A stretch of 64,000 bases of DNA from Alcaligenes endophyticus (GCF_026344035.1 NZ_JAPKND010000009.1:104621-168620); one strand, 5' to 3'. Shown: positions 42,731 through 50,078, numbered from the stretch's first letter. Notes: generated by a model not told the origin, from the letters alone. Numbers and translations: made by a program.

Positions 42731-42745
42731 TTTATTGAGAAAACC

Positions 42746-42976
42746 ATGAGCAAAGAACGCAAGATCATCTTTGAAAAGCACCCTGTGACCTCGGAGCGCA
42801 AAGCTGAGTTACGTGAGCAGGGTTACACCATCATCGATGCAGTGTACGCGCCACAAGACTACATACACCCAGATGCTGTAGTAGCCAAGAAGGCGCCATC
42901 GCAAGCCAAACCAAAGGCTGAGCCTAAAGCTGAGGCTGTGACAGAGCCAAAGCCTGAAGGCGAAGCGGGAGCCTAG
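42746..42976 (+). CDS. Small head-completion region protein
   Basis: 76 residues from the ATG at 42746. A short N-terminal domain (KIIFEKHPVTSERKAELREQGYTII) is followed by a Lys/Pro/Glu/Ala-rich repeat tail (QAKPKAEPKAEAV). Similar proteins follow capsid genes in many siphoviruses. Its role is unknown, perhaps head decoration. Confidence 0.65.
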   Translation: MSKERKIIFEKHPVTSERKAELREQGYTIIDAVYAPQDYIHPDAVVAKKAPSQAKPKAEPKAEAVTEPKPEGEAGA

Positions 42977-42978
42977 TT

Positions 42979-43455
42979 ATGAGCCTGCTTGTCGAGGATG
43001 GCACGGGGCGGCCTGATGCTGACAGCTACATCGATCTTGCTGACGCTAGTAACTACATGGGAAAGATGGGCCATGAGGCTTGGGCAACTGCTACTGAGGC
43101 AGACAGGCAAAAGGCGTTACGCCGTGCGACTCAGTATATCGATGCGCGGTACCGCTACAAAAACAGGCCGTTAAGTACTGATCAGTCCTTAGAGTGGCCA
43201 CGCACAGGCTTTCCTTGGCCAGTAAAGCGCGTGCTTGATGCAACGTGCGAGCTTGCTGTGCGTGCGCTATCTGGCGAGTTGTATGCAGATGTGTTGCCTG
43301 ATGAGCGCATAAAAAGTGAAACCATAGGGCCGCTAACAACCACTTATATGGAGCCTGATAACGGCGGGCAGGTTCGTTTTGCTGTGGTGGATGACTTGCT
43401 TGAGCCTTTGGTGGCAACAGGAAAAGTGACAGCTATTCGATTAGAAAGGAATTGA
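42979..43455 (+). CDS. Head-tail connector, DnaT-like type
   Basis: 158 residues. Starts with DADSYIDLADASNYMGKMGH and then RRATQYIDARYRYKN and LEWPRTGFPW. These are hallmarks of the family called DnaT-like, which in tailed phages is the first head-tail adaptor (like gp6 or gp15). It binds the portal to extend the DNA channel. Confidence 0.85.
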   Translation: MSLLVEDGTGRPDADSYIDLADASNYMGKMGHEAWATATEADRQKALRRATQYIDARYRYKNRPLSTDQSLEWPRTGFPWPVKRVLDATCELAVRALSGELYADVLPDERIKSETIGPLTTTYMEPDNGGQVRFAVVDDLLEPLVATGKVTAIRLERN

Positions 43456-43456
43456 C

Positions 43457-43711
43457 ATGAGGCTATCTGCTAACAATTCAGACCCCGTTGCGTATGAAGC
43501 GTTTCAGAAAATACAAGCACAGGGGTTGAAGGCTGATGTTTATTTGGATGGCATTGAGCAGAAGCAGGTTGTCATTGCTGATACTGCGCTGGGCTATATC
43601 ATTCGCCACAAATTAGATGCTAACAGTCGAGTCGTAGTGGATCTAGAGAAGCAAGAAGCGGTCACCGAGCGCTTAGATGGGGTGGTAAAGATAAGGCTGG
43701 TGCCGCAATGA
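43457..43711 (+). CDS. Small structural-region protein, unknown function
   Basis: 84 residues, with a beta-rich middle (ADVYLDGIEQKQVVIADTALGYIIRH, in short blocks). It lies one base after the adaptor stop and is coupled by ATGA to the next gene. It is part of the head-tail joining operon. No family name is given. Confidence 0.7.
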   Translation: MRLSANNSDPVAYEAFQKIQAQGLKADVYLDGIEQKQVVIADTALGYIIRHKLDANSRVVVDLEKQEAVTERLDGVVKIRLVPQ

Positions 43712-44085
43712 GTGCCCGTGACGCACAGCGCGCCTTAGCGATGATCGAGCGAGCTAGGGCAAAGGGCAGAGCCTCAGATGTTGTGCTCAGTCGACCAGGC
43801 ACACCAGGCGGCTATAACCCTGACACAGGGCGAGTCGAGCCTGGCAGTGATCCAGCTACTTACGCTGCTTCTGGTGTTAAAGACGGCTATAAGCAAGCTG
43901 ATATCGACGGCACATTGGTTCAGCAGGGTGATCAGCGAATCTATATCCCCGCTCAAGGCTTTACTAGGCCTGAAAGCGGCGAAACGCTAACGGTCGATGG
44001 TGCCCAGTGCAATGTCGTTGGTGTGAGCGTTATCGCGCCAGGCGCCACTGATATTCTCTACATAGCGCAAGTAAGGGGGCTGTAA
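43708..44085 (+). CDS. Head-closure / stopper-type protein
   Basis: 125 residues: an N-terminal helix (ARDAQRALAMIERARAKG) and a beta barrel (GYNPDTGRVEPG, QQGDQRIYIPAQGFTRPESG, VVGVSVIAPG). This is the layout of small head-closure proteins between adaptor and tail completion genes. It closes the packaged head and is the platform for the tail. Coupled with both neighbours. Confidence 0.72.
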   Translation: MSARDAQRALAMIERARAKGRASDVVLSRPGTPGGYNPDTGRVEPGSDPATYAASGVKDGYKQADIDGTLVQQGDQRIYIPAQGFTRPESGETLTVDGAQCNVVGVSVIAPGATDILYIAQVRGL

Positions 44086-44564
44086 TGGCTAAAGGTAGCT
44101 TTGCGTTAAACATTCGCAAGTTTGCTCAACGCGCTAAAGAAAACGCGGATGAGGTGGTGCGTAGAGCGGTGATTGAAATCGGGGATAGTCTGGTGTTGCG
44201 AACACCAGTAGGGAACCCTAAGCATTGGGATGCTGATTTTAAAGAAGCGGCACTAAAGCTAGGCTGGTACGGGGAGGGCTACACTGGCGGCCGGCTTCGC
44301 GCTAACTGGCAATTACAGGCTGAATCTCCAGCGACGGGCGTGCTCGATGAAATTGATCCGACAGGGGAGCCAACAAGGGCTAAGTTCAACACCCTCGCGG
44401 CTTCTATGCAGGCGGGCGGGCTGATTTACTACAGCAATAACCTGCCTTATGCGCTGCGTATTGAGGATGGATACTCAAAGCGTGCACCAGAAGGGATGGT
44501 GGCAGTGACTAGAGATGAATTCCGCGACTATGTGCGAAAAGCCATTAGGGAGCTGCCTAAATGA
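44085..44564 (+). CDS. HK97 gp10-like tail completion protein
   Basis: 159 residues. Typical blocks: AKENADEVVRRAVIEIGDSLVLRTPV, GGRLRANW, LIYYSNNLPYALRIEDGYS. This family joins the tail to the closed head. The start shares a base with the previous stop (TAATG), and the end overlaps the tail terminator gene by ATGA. Confidence 0.85.
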   Translation: MAKGSFALNIRKFAQRAKENADEVVRRAVIEIGDSLVLRTPVGNPKHWDADFKEAALKLGWYGEGYTGGRLRANWQLQAESPATGVLDEIDPTGEPTRAKFNTLAASMQAGGLIYYSNNLPYALRIEDGYSKRAPEGMVAVTRDEFRDYVRKAIRELPK

Positions 44565-44944
44565 TTTTACACATACGTAAGACCTTAGAGCGACGGCTAA
44601 ATGGTTGGGCCACAGGCAAGTCTATTGCTATTGCATGGCAGAACGTGAGCTTTAAGCCAGTACCAAACCAAACATGGTTGCAGGTGACGCTAATGCCGGC
44701 TCAGACGGTCAGTGGCTCCTTGGTAACACAGGAGCATAAAGGCATCTTACATATAAACGTTTTTGTAGCGCTTAACCAAGGCAGTGGAGAGGCTGAGAGC
44801 ATTGCTTCTGAGCTGGCTGCGCTTTTCCCCGCTGGCTTAGTGGTAGATGGGGTCGCTATACCCAGTCCACCTACTATTTTACAGGGTCGTCCTGACCCTG
44901 ATTATTACCAAGTTCCGGTGCAAATACGGTACCGCATGAGTTGA
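44561..44944 (+). CDS. Tail terminator protein (DUF4128/gpU-like)
   Basis: 127 residues: N-terminal helix with RKTLERRLNGWA, then a beta sheet (TWLQVTLMPAQTVSGSL, HKGILHINVFVALNQGSG) and the end YYQVPVQIRYRM. It caps the tail tube at its head-proximal end and fixes tail length. A strong terminator follows. Confidence 0.85.
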   Translation: MILHIRKTLERRLNGWATGKSIAIAWQNVSFKPVPNQTWLQVTLMPAQTVSGSLVTQEHKGILHINVFVALNQGSGEAESIASELAALFPAGLVVDGVAIPSPPTILQGRPDPDYYQVPVQIRYRMS

Positions 44945-44963
44945 TTGTTATTTTTTATCTATG

Positions 44964-44984
44964 ACCGCCTCCGGGCGGTTTTTT
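44964..44984 (+). terminator. Terminator before the tail tube gene
   Basis: ACCGCC-TCCG-GGCGGT with six T residues (ggttttttc). It lies 20 bp after the tail terminator gene; the tail tube gene starts 16 bp later. Confidence 0.85.
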
Positions 44985-45000
44985 CGTTCTGGAGGCTCTT

Positions 45001-45453
45001 ATGAGCAGCAAAGTATTACTGGTGCAAGGCACTACGTTACAGATATCGACACAAGAGGCGGCCAGCACAGAGCCTACGGGTCTGACGATGGCTGATCTTG
45101 ATTGCACTGCACGCCAGTTGCAATGGCAGGGTGGTCAAGCCACTGAGCTTGACACATCCACCCTATGCAGTACGGCCAAAGAGTTTCGCTTAGGTCTTAG
45201 CGACTCGGGCACCCTAAGCGTTACGGGCTTTTGGAAGTCCGATGATGCCGCACAAAAAGCGATTAAAGCCGCTGACAAAGATAAAAAGCCCCGCTTGATT
45301 GTTGTTACCTTCCCTGACCGGTCTAAGTTTGCTTGTCTGGCTCTGGTGCAGCAGCGCTCATGGGATGCGCAAGTAGATGGCGTGGTGGGCGCTACGTTTA
45401 ACTTCCGCATCACAGGTGAGGTAGAAGAGACGGAGCCGCCTGTAGGCCCGTAA
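45001..45453 (+). CDS. Major tail tube protein
   Basis: 150 residues of beta-rich text: LLVQGTTLQISTQEA, RQLQWQGGQATELDTSTLCSTAKEF in blocks, and GATFNFRITGEVEE. The pattern (xLDTST.xST.KEF) is that of siphovirus tail tube proteins. It forms the hollow tail tube. Confidence 0.88.
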   Translation: MSSKVLLVQGTTLQISTQEAASTEPTGLTMADLDCTARQLQWQGGQATELDTSTLCSTAKEFRLGLSDSGTLSVTGFWKSDDAAQKAIKAADKDKKPRLIVVTFPDRSKFACLALVQQRSWDAQVDGVVGATFNFRITGEVEETEPPVGP

Positions 45454-45468
45454 ATAAAACTGGTTTCT

Positions 45469-45517
45469 AGGCACCCTTAAATCGGCAGATGCCGAGCCGG
45501 AATGGTGGTTTATGCCT
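45469..45517 (+). ncRNA. Structured RNA behind the tail tube gene
   Basis: AGGCA (45469-45473) pairs with TGCCT (45513-45517) around an inner hairpin CGGC-AGAT-GCCG (45483-45494). The part after the hairpin (agccggaatggtggtttatgcc) is similar to the same part of the element ahead of the capsid gene. It is 50 bp ahead of the KilA-N gene and may be a binding site on mRNA. Confidence 0.42.
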
Positions 45518-45526
45518 CGATTGATC

Positions 45527-45556
45527 AGGCTCCTTAATTGGGGCCTTTTCTTTTTT
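45527..45556 (+). terminator. Terminator before the KilA-N gene
   Basis: AGGCTCC-TTAATT-GGGGCCT followed by TTTCTTTTTT. It would end most tail tube transcripts before the next gene. Confidence 0.8.
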
Positions 45557-45566
45557 GAGGTCATAT

Positions 45567-46052
45567 ATGAATCATTTGATTATTTCATCAATGGCAATTC
45601 GACAGGATGGTAATGGTCAATTTTGTCTCAATGATTTACATCGTGCAGCTGGAGGGCTACCAAAACACAGGCCGGGCCAGTTCATGAGGCTGGAAACTAC
45701 GAAGGGTCTGGTTTACGAGATCCAGTGCGCAGATCAGCGCAGTGCATTTCAAATCATTAATGGAGGCCCACAGCGAGGCACCTATGTATGCAAAGAGCTT
45801 GTTTATGCTTATGCGATGTGGGTTAGCCCTGCTTTTTGCTTGAAAGTTATTAGGGCTTACGATCAACAGCAAAACAATGCGATGGGCTTATATCAACAAC
45901 TCCAGGCCTTGATTGCCGAGGAGGTTTCCACGCAAGTGAGGGCGTCCTTTGGCTCAAGGCTAATGCTTGAGCGAAAACGAGCTATTCCTTTGCTACGAGA
46001 ACGCCGAGAGCGTATCGAATCAGAGTTGCAGCCTGAGTTATTTATTCACTAA
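45567..46052 (+). CDS. KilA-N domain DNA-binding protein
   Basis: 161 residues from the ATG at 45567, with GAGG ahead. The KilA-N core is IRQDGNGQFCLNDLHRAAGG in the first 30 residues, then GTYVCKELVYAYAMWVSP and FCLKVIRAYDQQ. The C-terminal helix is basic. The family includes phage antirepressors and the killer protein KilA of P1. Its place between tail tube and tail chaperone genes, after its own terminator and leader, makes it an accessory rather than a structural gene. Confidence 0.85.
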   Translation: MNHLIISSMAIRQDGNGQFCLNDLHRAAGGLPKHRPGQFMRLETTKGLVYEIQCADQRSAFQIINGGPQRGTYVCKELVYAYAMWVSPAFCLKVIRAYDQQQNNAMGLYQQLQALIAEEVSTQVRASFGSRLMLERKRAIPLLRERRERIESELQPELFIH

Positions 46053-46074
46053 CCGCCATTGAGCGGCTTTTTTT
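46053..46074 (+). terminator. Terminator after the KilA-N gene
   Basis: CCGC-CATTGA-GCGG followed by CTTTTTTT, directly after the stop codon. Confidence 0.8.
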
Positions 46075-46085
46075 ATGGAAACAAT

Positions 46086-46487
46086 ATGAGCAAAAAAGAA
46101 TACTCGTTGTCCGATATCAACACACGCGCGGCTGCATCGCGGGGGTTTGAGTTAGAGCTGGAGTACCCCAAAGGTACGCCTATCGGCATCTATGTCACTG
46201 TACTTGGAGATCACTCCACGGAAGTAGAAAACTACGAGGTGGAGAAGTCTGATGCACGAGCCGCTGAGCAGATGGCCGAAGTTAAAGGTGGCAGCGTAAA
46301 GCACCGCTCTTTGCGTGATGTGATTGTTGATAGCCACGAAGCAGCGACCGTACGTGTGATCGGCTGGCGCGGGATTAAGGAAGAGTACAGCCCGGCAGGG
46401 GTGGAGACCTTACTAAAGAACAATCCTGACTTCACCGATCAAATCCTCGCTGCTTCGCGTGACCGAGCAAATTTTACGATTGCCTGA
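46086..46487 (+). CDS. Tail assembly chaperone, upstream frame (G-like)
   Basis: 133 residues from the ATG at 46086. It resembles the G protein position of lambda: a beta domain (FELELEYPKGTPIGIYVTVLGDHS in blocks) and a helical end with NNPDFTDQILAASRDRANF. Near its end is the slippery heptamer A-AAT-TTT (46469-46475), where a -1 shift would make a G-T fusion of about 272 residues. It coats the tape measure protein during tail assembly. Confidence 0.85.
   Translation: MSKKEYSLSDINTRAAASRGFELELEYPKGTPIGIYVTVLGDHSTEVENYEVEKSDARAAEQMAEVKGGSVKHRSLRDVIVDSHEAATVRVIGWRGIKEEYSPAGVETLLKNNPDFTDQILAASRDRANFTIA
46469..46475 (+). other. Slippery heptamer for -1 programmed frameshift
   Basis: AAATTTT sits in the X-XXY-YYZ frame (GC-A AAT TTT ACG). 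After a -1 slip the ribosome reads TTT TAC GAT TGC and enters the downstream chaperone frame, which has no good start codon of its own. The stop of the zero frame is 12 bases later (46485-46487). Confidence 0.85.
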
Positions 46488-46903
46488 GTAATGAAGTAAT
46501 TGCCTATGCAGAGCATGAGTTTGGCTTGCTTCGGACTCATGAGGGGCTAGGCATCACGCTCAGGCAGTTATACGAGCAAGTCGAAGAACAAACAGGCGTT
46601 AGGGCTAAGCAGTTGGATGGCCCACTGCTACCGCTGGCTGGTCATCGCATATGGACAGTATTTCAAGAGTTAGCCTCTAAGCGGCGCTGGCAAATAGGAA
46701 TGGGGCCAGCCGTGCCAGAGCCAATAGGGTTTCAGGATATCCAGGCTTACTGCGATCTAACGCGTATTAGATTGGAATCATGGCAACTGCGACTTATTGG
46801 CCAGTTAGACAGCCTCTACCGTTCAACCATGCTTGGGGGCGCTAAAACAGAGCAAGCATCGTCAGCAGCAGGCTTAGGGCAGCTGATGAAAGGGCAGGGA
46901 TAG
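46475..46903 (+). CDS. Tail assembly chaperone, downstream frame (T-like, by frameshift)
   Basis: About 142 residues in the -1 frame, from Tyr-Asp-Cys-Leu-Ser after the slippery site to TAG at 46901-46903. The text begins AYAEHEFGLLRTHEGLGI and continues with helices. It has only a TTG candidate (46526) for independent starting and no ribosome site, so it is best read as the extension of the G-like protein. This T-like part binds the tape measure protein. Confidence 0.82.
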   Translation, partial: YDCLSNEVIAYAEHEFGLLRTHEGLGITLRQLYEQVEEQTGVRAKQLDGPLLPLAGHRIWTVFQELASKRRWQIGMGPAVPEPIGFQDIQAYCDLTRIRLESWQLRLIGQLDSLYRSTMLGGAKTEQASSAAGLGQLMKGQG

Positions 46904-46955
46904 GTAGTATTTGAAATTGATCGTTTAGAGCGGGAGTGACCGCGAAGGAGTGGGT

Positions 46956-47153
46956 ATGTTGGTTTATTTTTTGTTATTTGCATTACTACTTTTGTGTATT
47001 GGCACTCTTATGCACCACCTCAAAATGGTAGAAGCATTTCGCCACAGGCTTTTTAATATAGATGCTCGGATACAGGCACTTAGTCTTGATGAGCAGATGG
47101 GTCGAAACTCTAGCGATGTTCGGTTGAATCGCTTAGAGCAAAAAGTATTGTAA
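46956..47153 (+). CDS. Small single-pass membrane protein
   Basis: 65 residues from the ATG at 46956, with AAGGAG five bases ahead. One membrane helix (2-20: LVYFLLFALLLLCIGTL) is followed by a charged helix (RNSSDVRLNRLEQKVL). It is the first gene of the accessory island after the tail chaperones and ends right before a bidirectional hairpin. Confidence 0.65.
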   Translation: MLVYFLLFALLLLCIGTLMHHLKMVEAFRHRLFNIDARIQALSLDEQMGRNSSDVRLNRLEQKVL

Positions 47154-47157
47154 GCTT

Positions 47158-47200
47158 ACCGCCAGCCGTGCGACTGGCGGTGATTAGGCTTATTTTTTAG
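47158..47200. terminator. Bidirectional hairpin between convergent genes
   Basis: ACCGCCAG (47158-47165) and CTGGCGGT (47174-47181) form an 8-bp stem. The T run (ttatttttt) at 47190-47198 lies nine bases further on the plus strand, inside the end of the convergent gene. It likely stops the plus-strand transcript. Confidence 0.55.
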
Positions 47201-47468
47201 ATGCTATGGTCTGCAGAAGCAGGTCATTAGTCGCACGCACATGCTTTAGTTCGGACTCCATTAGGCTTAGGGCTTCCAAGCTTCTCGTGTGGCATGTAAT
47301 GAGCTGATCAACCGATTTCACTAGAAGGCGAACGCTCCCAATGTCAACTGATTTGTCTGCTTCTATTTTATCGTTAAATGTCACCAGTAAATGGTTAGCT
47401 AAGTTGAGTGACTCGCCTAGCCTTGTTATAGCGGAGCGAGCGAGGTTTTTGTCTTCTTGATTTTCCAT
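47190..47468 (-). CDS. Small helical protein, unknown function
   Basis: 92 residues from the ATG at 47468 (MENQEDKNLARSAITRLG). Almost fully helical with several heptad-like stretches (LVKSVDQLITCHTRSLEALSL in blocks), so it may be a dimeric coiled coil. It is on the minus strand in the accessory island. No family is recognised. Confidence 0.6.
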   Translation of the reverse strand: MENQEDKNLARSAITRLGESLNLANHLLVTFNDKIEADKSVDIGSVRLLVKSVDQLITCHTRSLEALSLMESELKHVRATNDLLLQTIASKK

Positions 47469-47545
47469 GTGCATCTCATATTTAGGTTGTAGGAACCTGT
47501 AACATATCAAGGAAGTGTTAAGAGAGCGTTGATGTAGGGCAATGG

Positions 47546-47563
47546 GGGAGACTAAGGTCTAAG
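47546..47563. repeat. Direct repeat, left copy
   Basis: gggagactaaggtctaag. A copy with one or two changes stands at 48354-48371 (cggagactagggtctaag). The two flank a two-gene segment on the plus strand. Within each copy AGAC faces GTCT. Confidence 0.55.
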
Positions 47564-47748
47564 AGGCGCTGTGTGCGAATAGTAGGCTCTCCCCGACATT
47601 CGATCTAAGCTAAAAAGAGGTATGGAGTGAACTGTTGCAATCGCTTACTATAGGCCTAGCTTAACAATCAGATGCAAATTTGTTTTTTGGTTGTTAAACC
47701 GTTATCTGAATTTTGATGATGCCACTAGGCAAGATAGTGAGGGCGTAT

Positions 47749-47910
47749 ATGATTAGCTGGCTGATGAGGATATTAGGCCATTTATTTCAATTTTGGCAGC
47801 AGGTACCTCCGCAAACGAAGCAAGCTATTTACGATGAGCTCTGGAAGGTAGTGGAGCCATTGTTTGCTAAGATTTTTGATGTGTCCAAAAAGACTCGGAG
47901 CAAAGCATGA
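47749..47910 (+). CDS. Small amphipathic protein of a two-gene module
   Basis: 53 residues from the ATG at 47749, with GAGGG five bases ahead; earlier ATGs at 47716 and 47719 have no ribosome site. The start MISWLMRILGHLFQFWQQV is strongly hydrophobic or amphipathic, then helical and charged. It is coupled by ATGA to the next gene. The function is unknown. Confidence 0.6.
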   Translation: MISWLMRILGHLFQFWQQVPPQTKQAIYDELWKVVEPLFAKIFDVSKKTRSKA

Positions 47911-48305
47911 AAAAGGACTTGCAGGTTATAACCAAGGAGTTCACTGAGAGTCTTCCCCAAAGCGTTAAGTCTAGTTTTGTGGAGTTAGCGAAAAAAGAGA
48001 TGCAGAGTCCCGCCGTGTTTGCTGCGATGGGGGAGGCTTCGATATCTTCTTCTGATAGCGGTAAGCTTTCTACTGAGCTAGTTAACCATGTGGTGTCAGA
48101 AGAGTTCTTGGGTCAATTAGTTGGTGAGGTCGGTGAGCCTCAACAAAATGAGACTAAAGAAGAGTATCTTGCTCGAGCAAAAGCCGATTTTATGAAATTA
48201 TTAGATGGAAAAACCGAAGGAGCTGGGACTGTTGTTTTAGGATCAGCGATAACTCCACGGCTAGGGATCGGTTCTCTTATTGCAAAAAAACTCTTCTTTA
48301 AGTAG
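47907..48305 (+). CDS. Acidic protein of the two-gene module, unknown function
   Basis: 132 residues. Helical first half (LQVITKEFTESLPQSVKSSFVELAKKEM in blocks), a middle with ETKEEYLARAKADFMKLL, and a hydrophobic Gly-rich end (GAGTVVLGSAITPRLGIGSLIAKKLFF) that could insert in a membrane. It overlaps its partner by ATGA and is followed by a terminator. No family is recognised. Confidence 0.6.
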   Translation: MKKDLQVITKEFTESLPQSVKSSFVELAKKEMQSPAVFAAMGEASISSSDSGKLSTELVNHVVSEEFLGQLVGEVGEPQQNETKEEYLARAKADFMKLLDGKTEGAGTVVLGSAITPRLGIGSLIAKKLFFK

Positions 48306-48318
48306 CTTCTCTCTAAAA

Positions 48319-48343
48319 AGCCGCTTTTCAGCGGCTGTTTTTA
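48319..48343 (+). terminator. Terminator of the two-gene module
   Basis: AGCCGC-TTTTCA-GCGGCT with GTTTTT behind, 13 bases after the stop codon. Confidence 0.82.
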
Positions 48344-48353
48344 TGGCGCAAAG

Positions 48354-48371
48354 CGGAGACTAGGGTCTAAG
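48354..48371. repeat. Direct repeat, right copy
   Basis: cggagactagggtctaag, matching the copy at 47546-47563 in 16 of 18 positions. It lies just behind the terminator of the two-gene module. Confidence 0.55.
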
Positions 48372-48391
48372 CTAGATTTATAACGATGCGG

Positions 48392-48724
48392 TCAGCTCGT
48401 AACCTTGCCTGCTAACGCCAATGAGGCACGAAGTGTATCGTTAATGCGGGTCTGCCAACCATCACCACTTGCGCGTAATGCAGCTAACACATCAGCATCT
48501 AATCTGATTTTTACCGCTTCTTTTGTGACGGCTTGCTTGCTGCCAACTGGACGACCACGGCGGCGTGAAATGATTTGCTCAGGCGTGTGTGTTTGCGCAA
48601 ATTCGCCGGCTTTTGCTTCGGATAGTGACTCACGCAGCCCCGGTAGTGCCTGACCAGCATCAGCTTCGATGGCTTTTGCGACTTTATCGAGGTCTAGCGA
48701 TTTTAGGTCTTTTAGGGATTTCAT
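48392..48724 (-). CDS. BrnA-like antitoxin
   Basis: 110 residues. The C-terminal half (KIRLDADVLAALRASGDGWQTRINDTLRASL in blocks) is the ribbon-helix-helix region of BrnA-type antitoxins. The N-terminal half is a helical toxin-binding part, with the basic linker RRRGRPVGSK. Coupled by ATGA to the toxin gene upstream. It should neutralise the RelE-like toxin and bind the palindromic operator before the toxin gene. Confidence 0.85.
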   Translation of the reverse strand: MKSLKDLKSLDLDKVAKAIEADAGQALPGLRESLSEAKAGEFAQTHTPEQIISRRRGRPVGSKQAVTKEAVKIRLDADVLAALRASGDGWQTRINDTLRASLALAGKVTS

Positions 48725-49026
48725 AATTTACTCCGCTTGTCTTTGATTTCTTTGCCTTTAACTGTTTCGCGCACAGCTTTGGCGTAAAGCATAAGGAGAA
48801 GAACAACTTCGTCATCAACAAGGTGGTAATAGATCACTCTAACACCACCGCTTTTGCCTGTGCCTTTGCGGCTCCATCGTACCTTGCGAGCACCGTCTGC
48901 GTCTTTGATTACATCACCGGCATCAGGGTGTTCAGCGATCCAGTCTATGAATGCTTCACGCTCTTCCTTAGACCATACCTCGGAGGCTTGCTTCTGAAAG
49001 GAGGGGGTTTCAATAACTGTTCGCAT
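48721..49026 (-). CDS. RelE/HigB-family toxin
   Basis: 101 residues. Typical RelE-fold text: FQKQASEVWSKEEREAFIDWI, GDVIKDADGARKVRWSRKGTGKSGGVRVIYYHLV in blocks, and VVLLLMLYAKAVRE. The Arg and Lys residues (RKVRW, RVIYY) are in the places of those used to cleave ribosome-bound mRNA. Toxin before antitoxin is the HigBA order. A predicted start at the transcription start site suggests leaderless translation. Confidence 0.88.
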   Translation of the reverse strand: MRTVIETPSFQKQASEVWSKEEREAFIDWIAEHPDAGDVIKDADGARKVRWSRKGTGKSGGVRVIYYHLVDDEVVLLLMLYAKAVRETVKGKEIKDKRSKL

Positions 49027-49032
49027 GAATAA

Positions 49033-49061
49033 ATTGTACCCCCAATTAAATTGGGTGGCAA
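49033..49061 (-). promoter_or_regulatory. Toxin-antitoxin promoter with operator in the spacer
   Basis: On the minus strand, TTGCCA (49056-49061), 17 bp and TACAAT (49033-49038). The spacer holds the palindrome cccaattaaattggg (49041-49055). The -10 box ends six bases ahead of the toxin ATG, so the message would begin at or next to that ATG. Confidence 0.75.
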
Positions 49062-49169
49062 TAAGGTTTATTGCTTTGTTTTGCTGCCTGTCTTGAAGTG
49101 GGTTTTTGCTTATGGCCTGTTAACCGTTACTTGGGTATGATCTCTGTAATGTTTTGATACGGGTGTGGT

Positions 49170-50078
49170 ATGCAGAAAGTTTTACGCATAGTTTTGTACA
49201 TTATGTCAGGCATAGTAGGCATGTTTGGTGTCGGAGCTATGGCGGTCATTTCGATTCCATCAGGACTTGTATTCTTAGCTGCTGCCCTATTGATTGCTCC
49301 GGCGGTCATGCAGAAAATTAGCGCACTTACAGGTAGAGCTTGGATTTCTCCAGCTGCGGCAGTTTTTATGGTGCTTGTGGCGGGGCCTATTGTTTTAGCC
49401 TTGACGGCTCCAAGCTCTGAGGAGGTCGTAGCTAGATATGAGCAGCAGGCTGCTATTTCAGCAAAAAAGGAAGCAGAGAGACAGAAGAAAGAGGATATAG
49501 ATAGAGTCAATGCAGAAGCTAAGGCGGCAGAAGAAAAGCTAGCTAAGATTGCAGAATATATGGCTCAGCTAGATAGAGAAATTTTATCAATCCCGACTAT
49601 TAAGGCCTCCAGCTACACGAAAGATGTACAGTCAATTAATGTGGCGCTGATTGTTCTTGGGGCGTGGGCGGTAGTATATGAAAATGGTGAGTCTCTGGAT
49701 CTAAGCGAGGCTCAAGAAAAGAAGCGGCAGGAGTTTCGACGTTTAGTAGTTAAAAAACAAACAGAGTTACTCCCAGTGCTGCGTGACGCATATGGTCCTG
49801 CTATGAGGCGACAGTTATGGGAGGCTGACGGAAGCGCTAAAACGTTCGGAGCCGGTTTTAAGACTGTTGAGTTTGTGTCCGCTGCATTTGTTAGGAATGC
49901 CAACATTAAGCAAATCAACGGTCAAATTCATGAAAACTTGATTATGCTCCGGTTCAATCAAGTCAGATATAAGTGGTTTAGTGAAGCATCGGAGTATACC
50001 TATTACGATTTGAACTCACCGAAGGACTCCGAGGTCGTTAGATGGGAAAACGGAAGAGAGTTCACGGTGTTAAAGTGA
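49170..50078 (+). CDS. Membrane protein with coiled-coil and soluble domain
   Basis: 302 residues. Three hydrophobic segments in the first 80 (about 5-24, 27-46 and 58-76), then a charged coiled coil (about 85-130: RYEQQAAISAKKEAERQKKED) and a soluble domain of 170 residues. Proteins of this form are scattered in prophages without known function. It is cargo in the island between tail chaperones and tape measure. Confidence 0.7.
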   Translation: MQKVLRIVLYIMSGIVGMFGVGAMAVISIPSGLVFLAAALLIAPAVMQKISALTGRAWISPAAAVFMVLVAGPIVLALTAPSSEEVVARYEQQAAISAKKEAERQKKEDIDRVNAEAKAAEEKLAKIAEYMAQLDREILSIPTIKASSYTKDVQSINVALIVLGAWAVVYENGESLDLSEAQEKKRQEFRRLVVKKQTELLPVLRDAYGPAMRRQLWEADGSAKTFGAGFKTVEFVSAAFVRNANIKQINGQIHENLIMLRFNQVRYKWFSEASEYTYYDLNSPKDSEVVRWENGREFTVLK

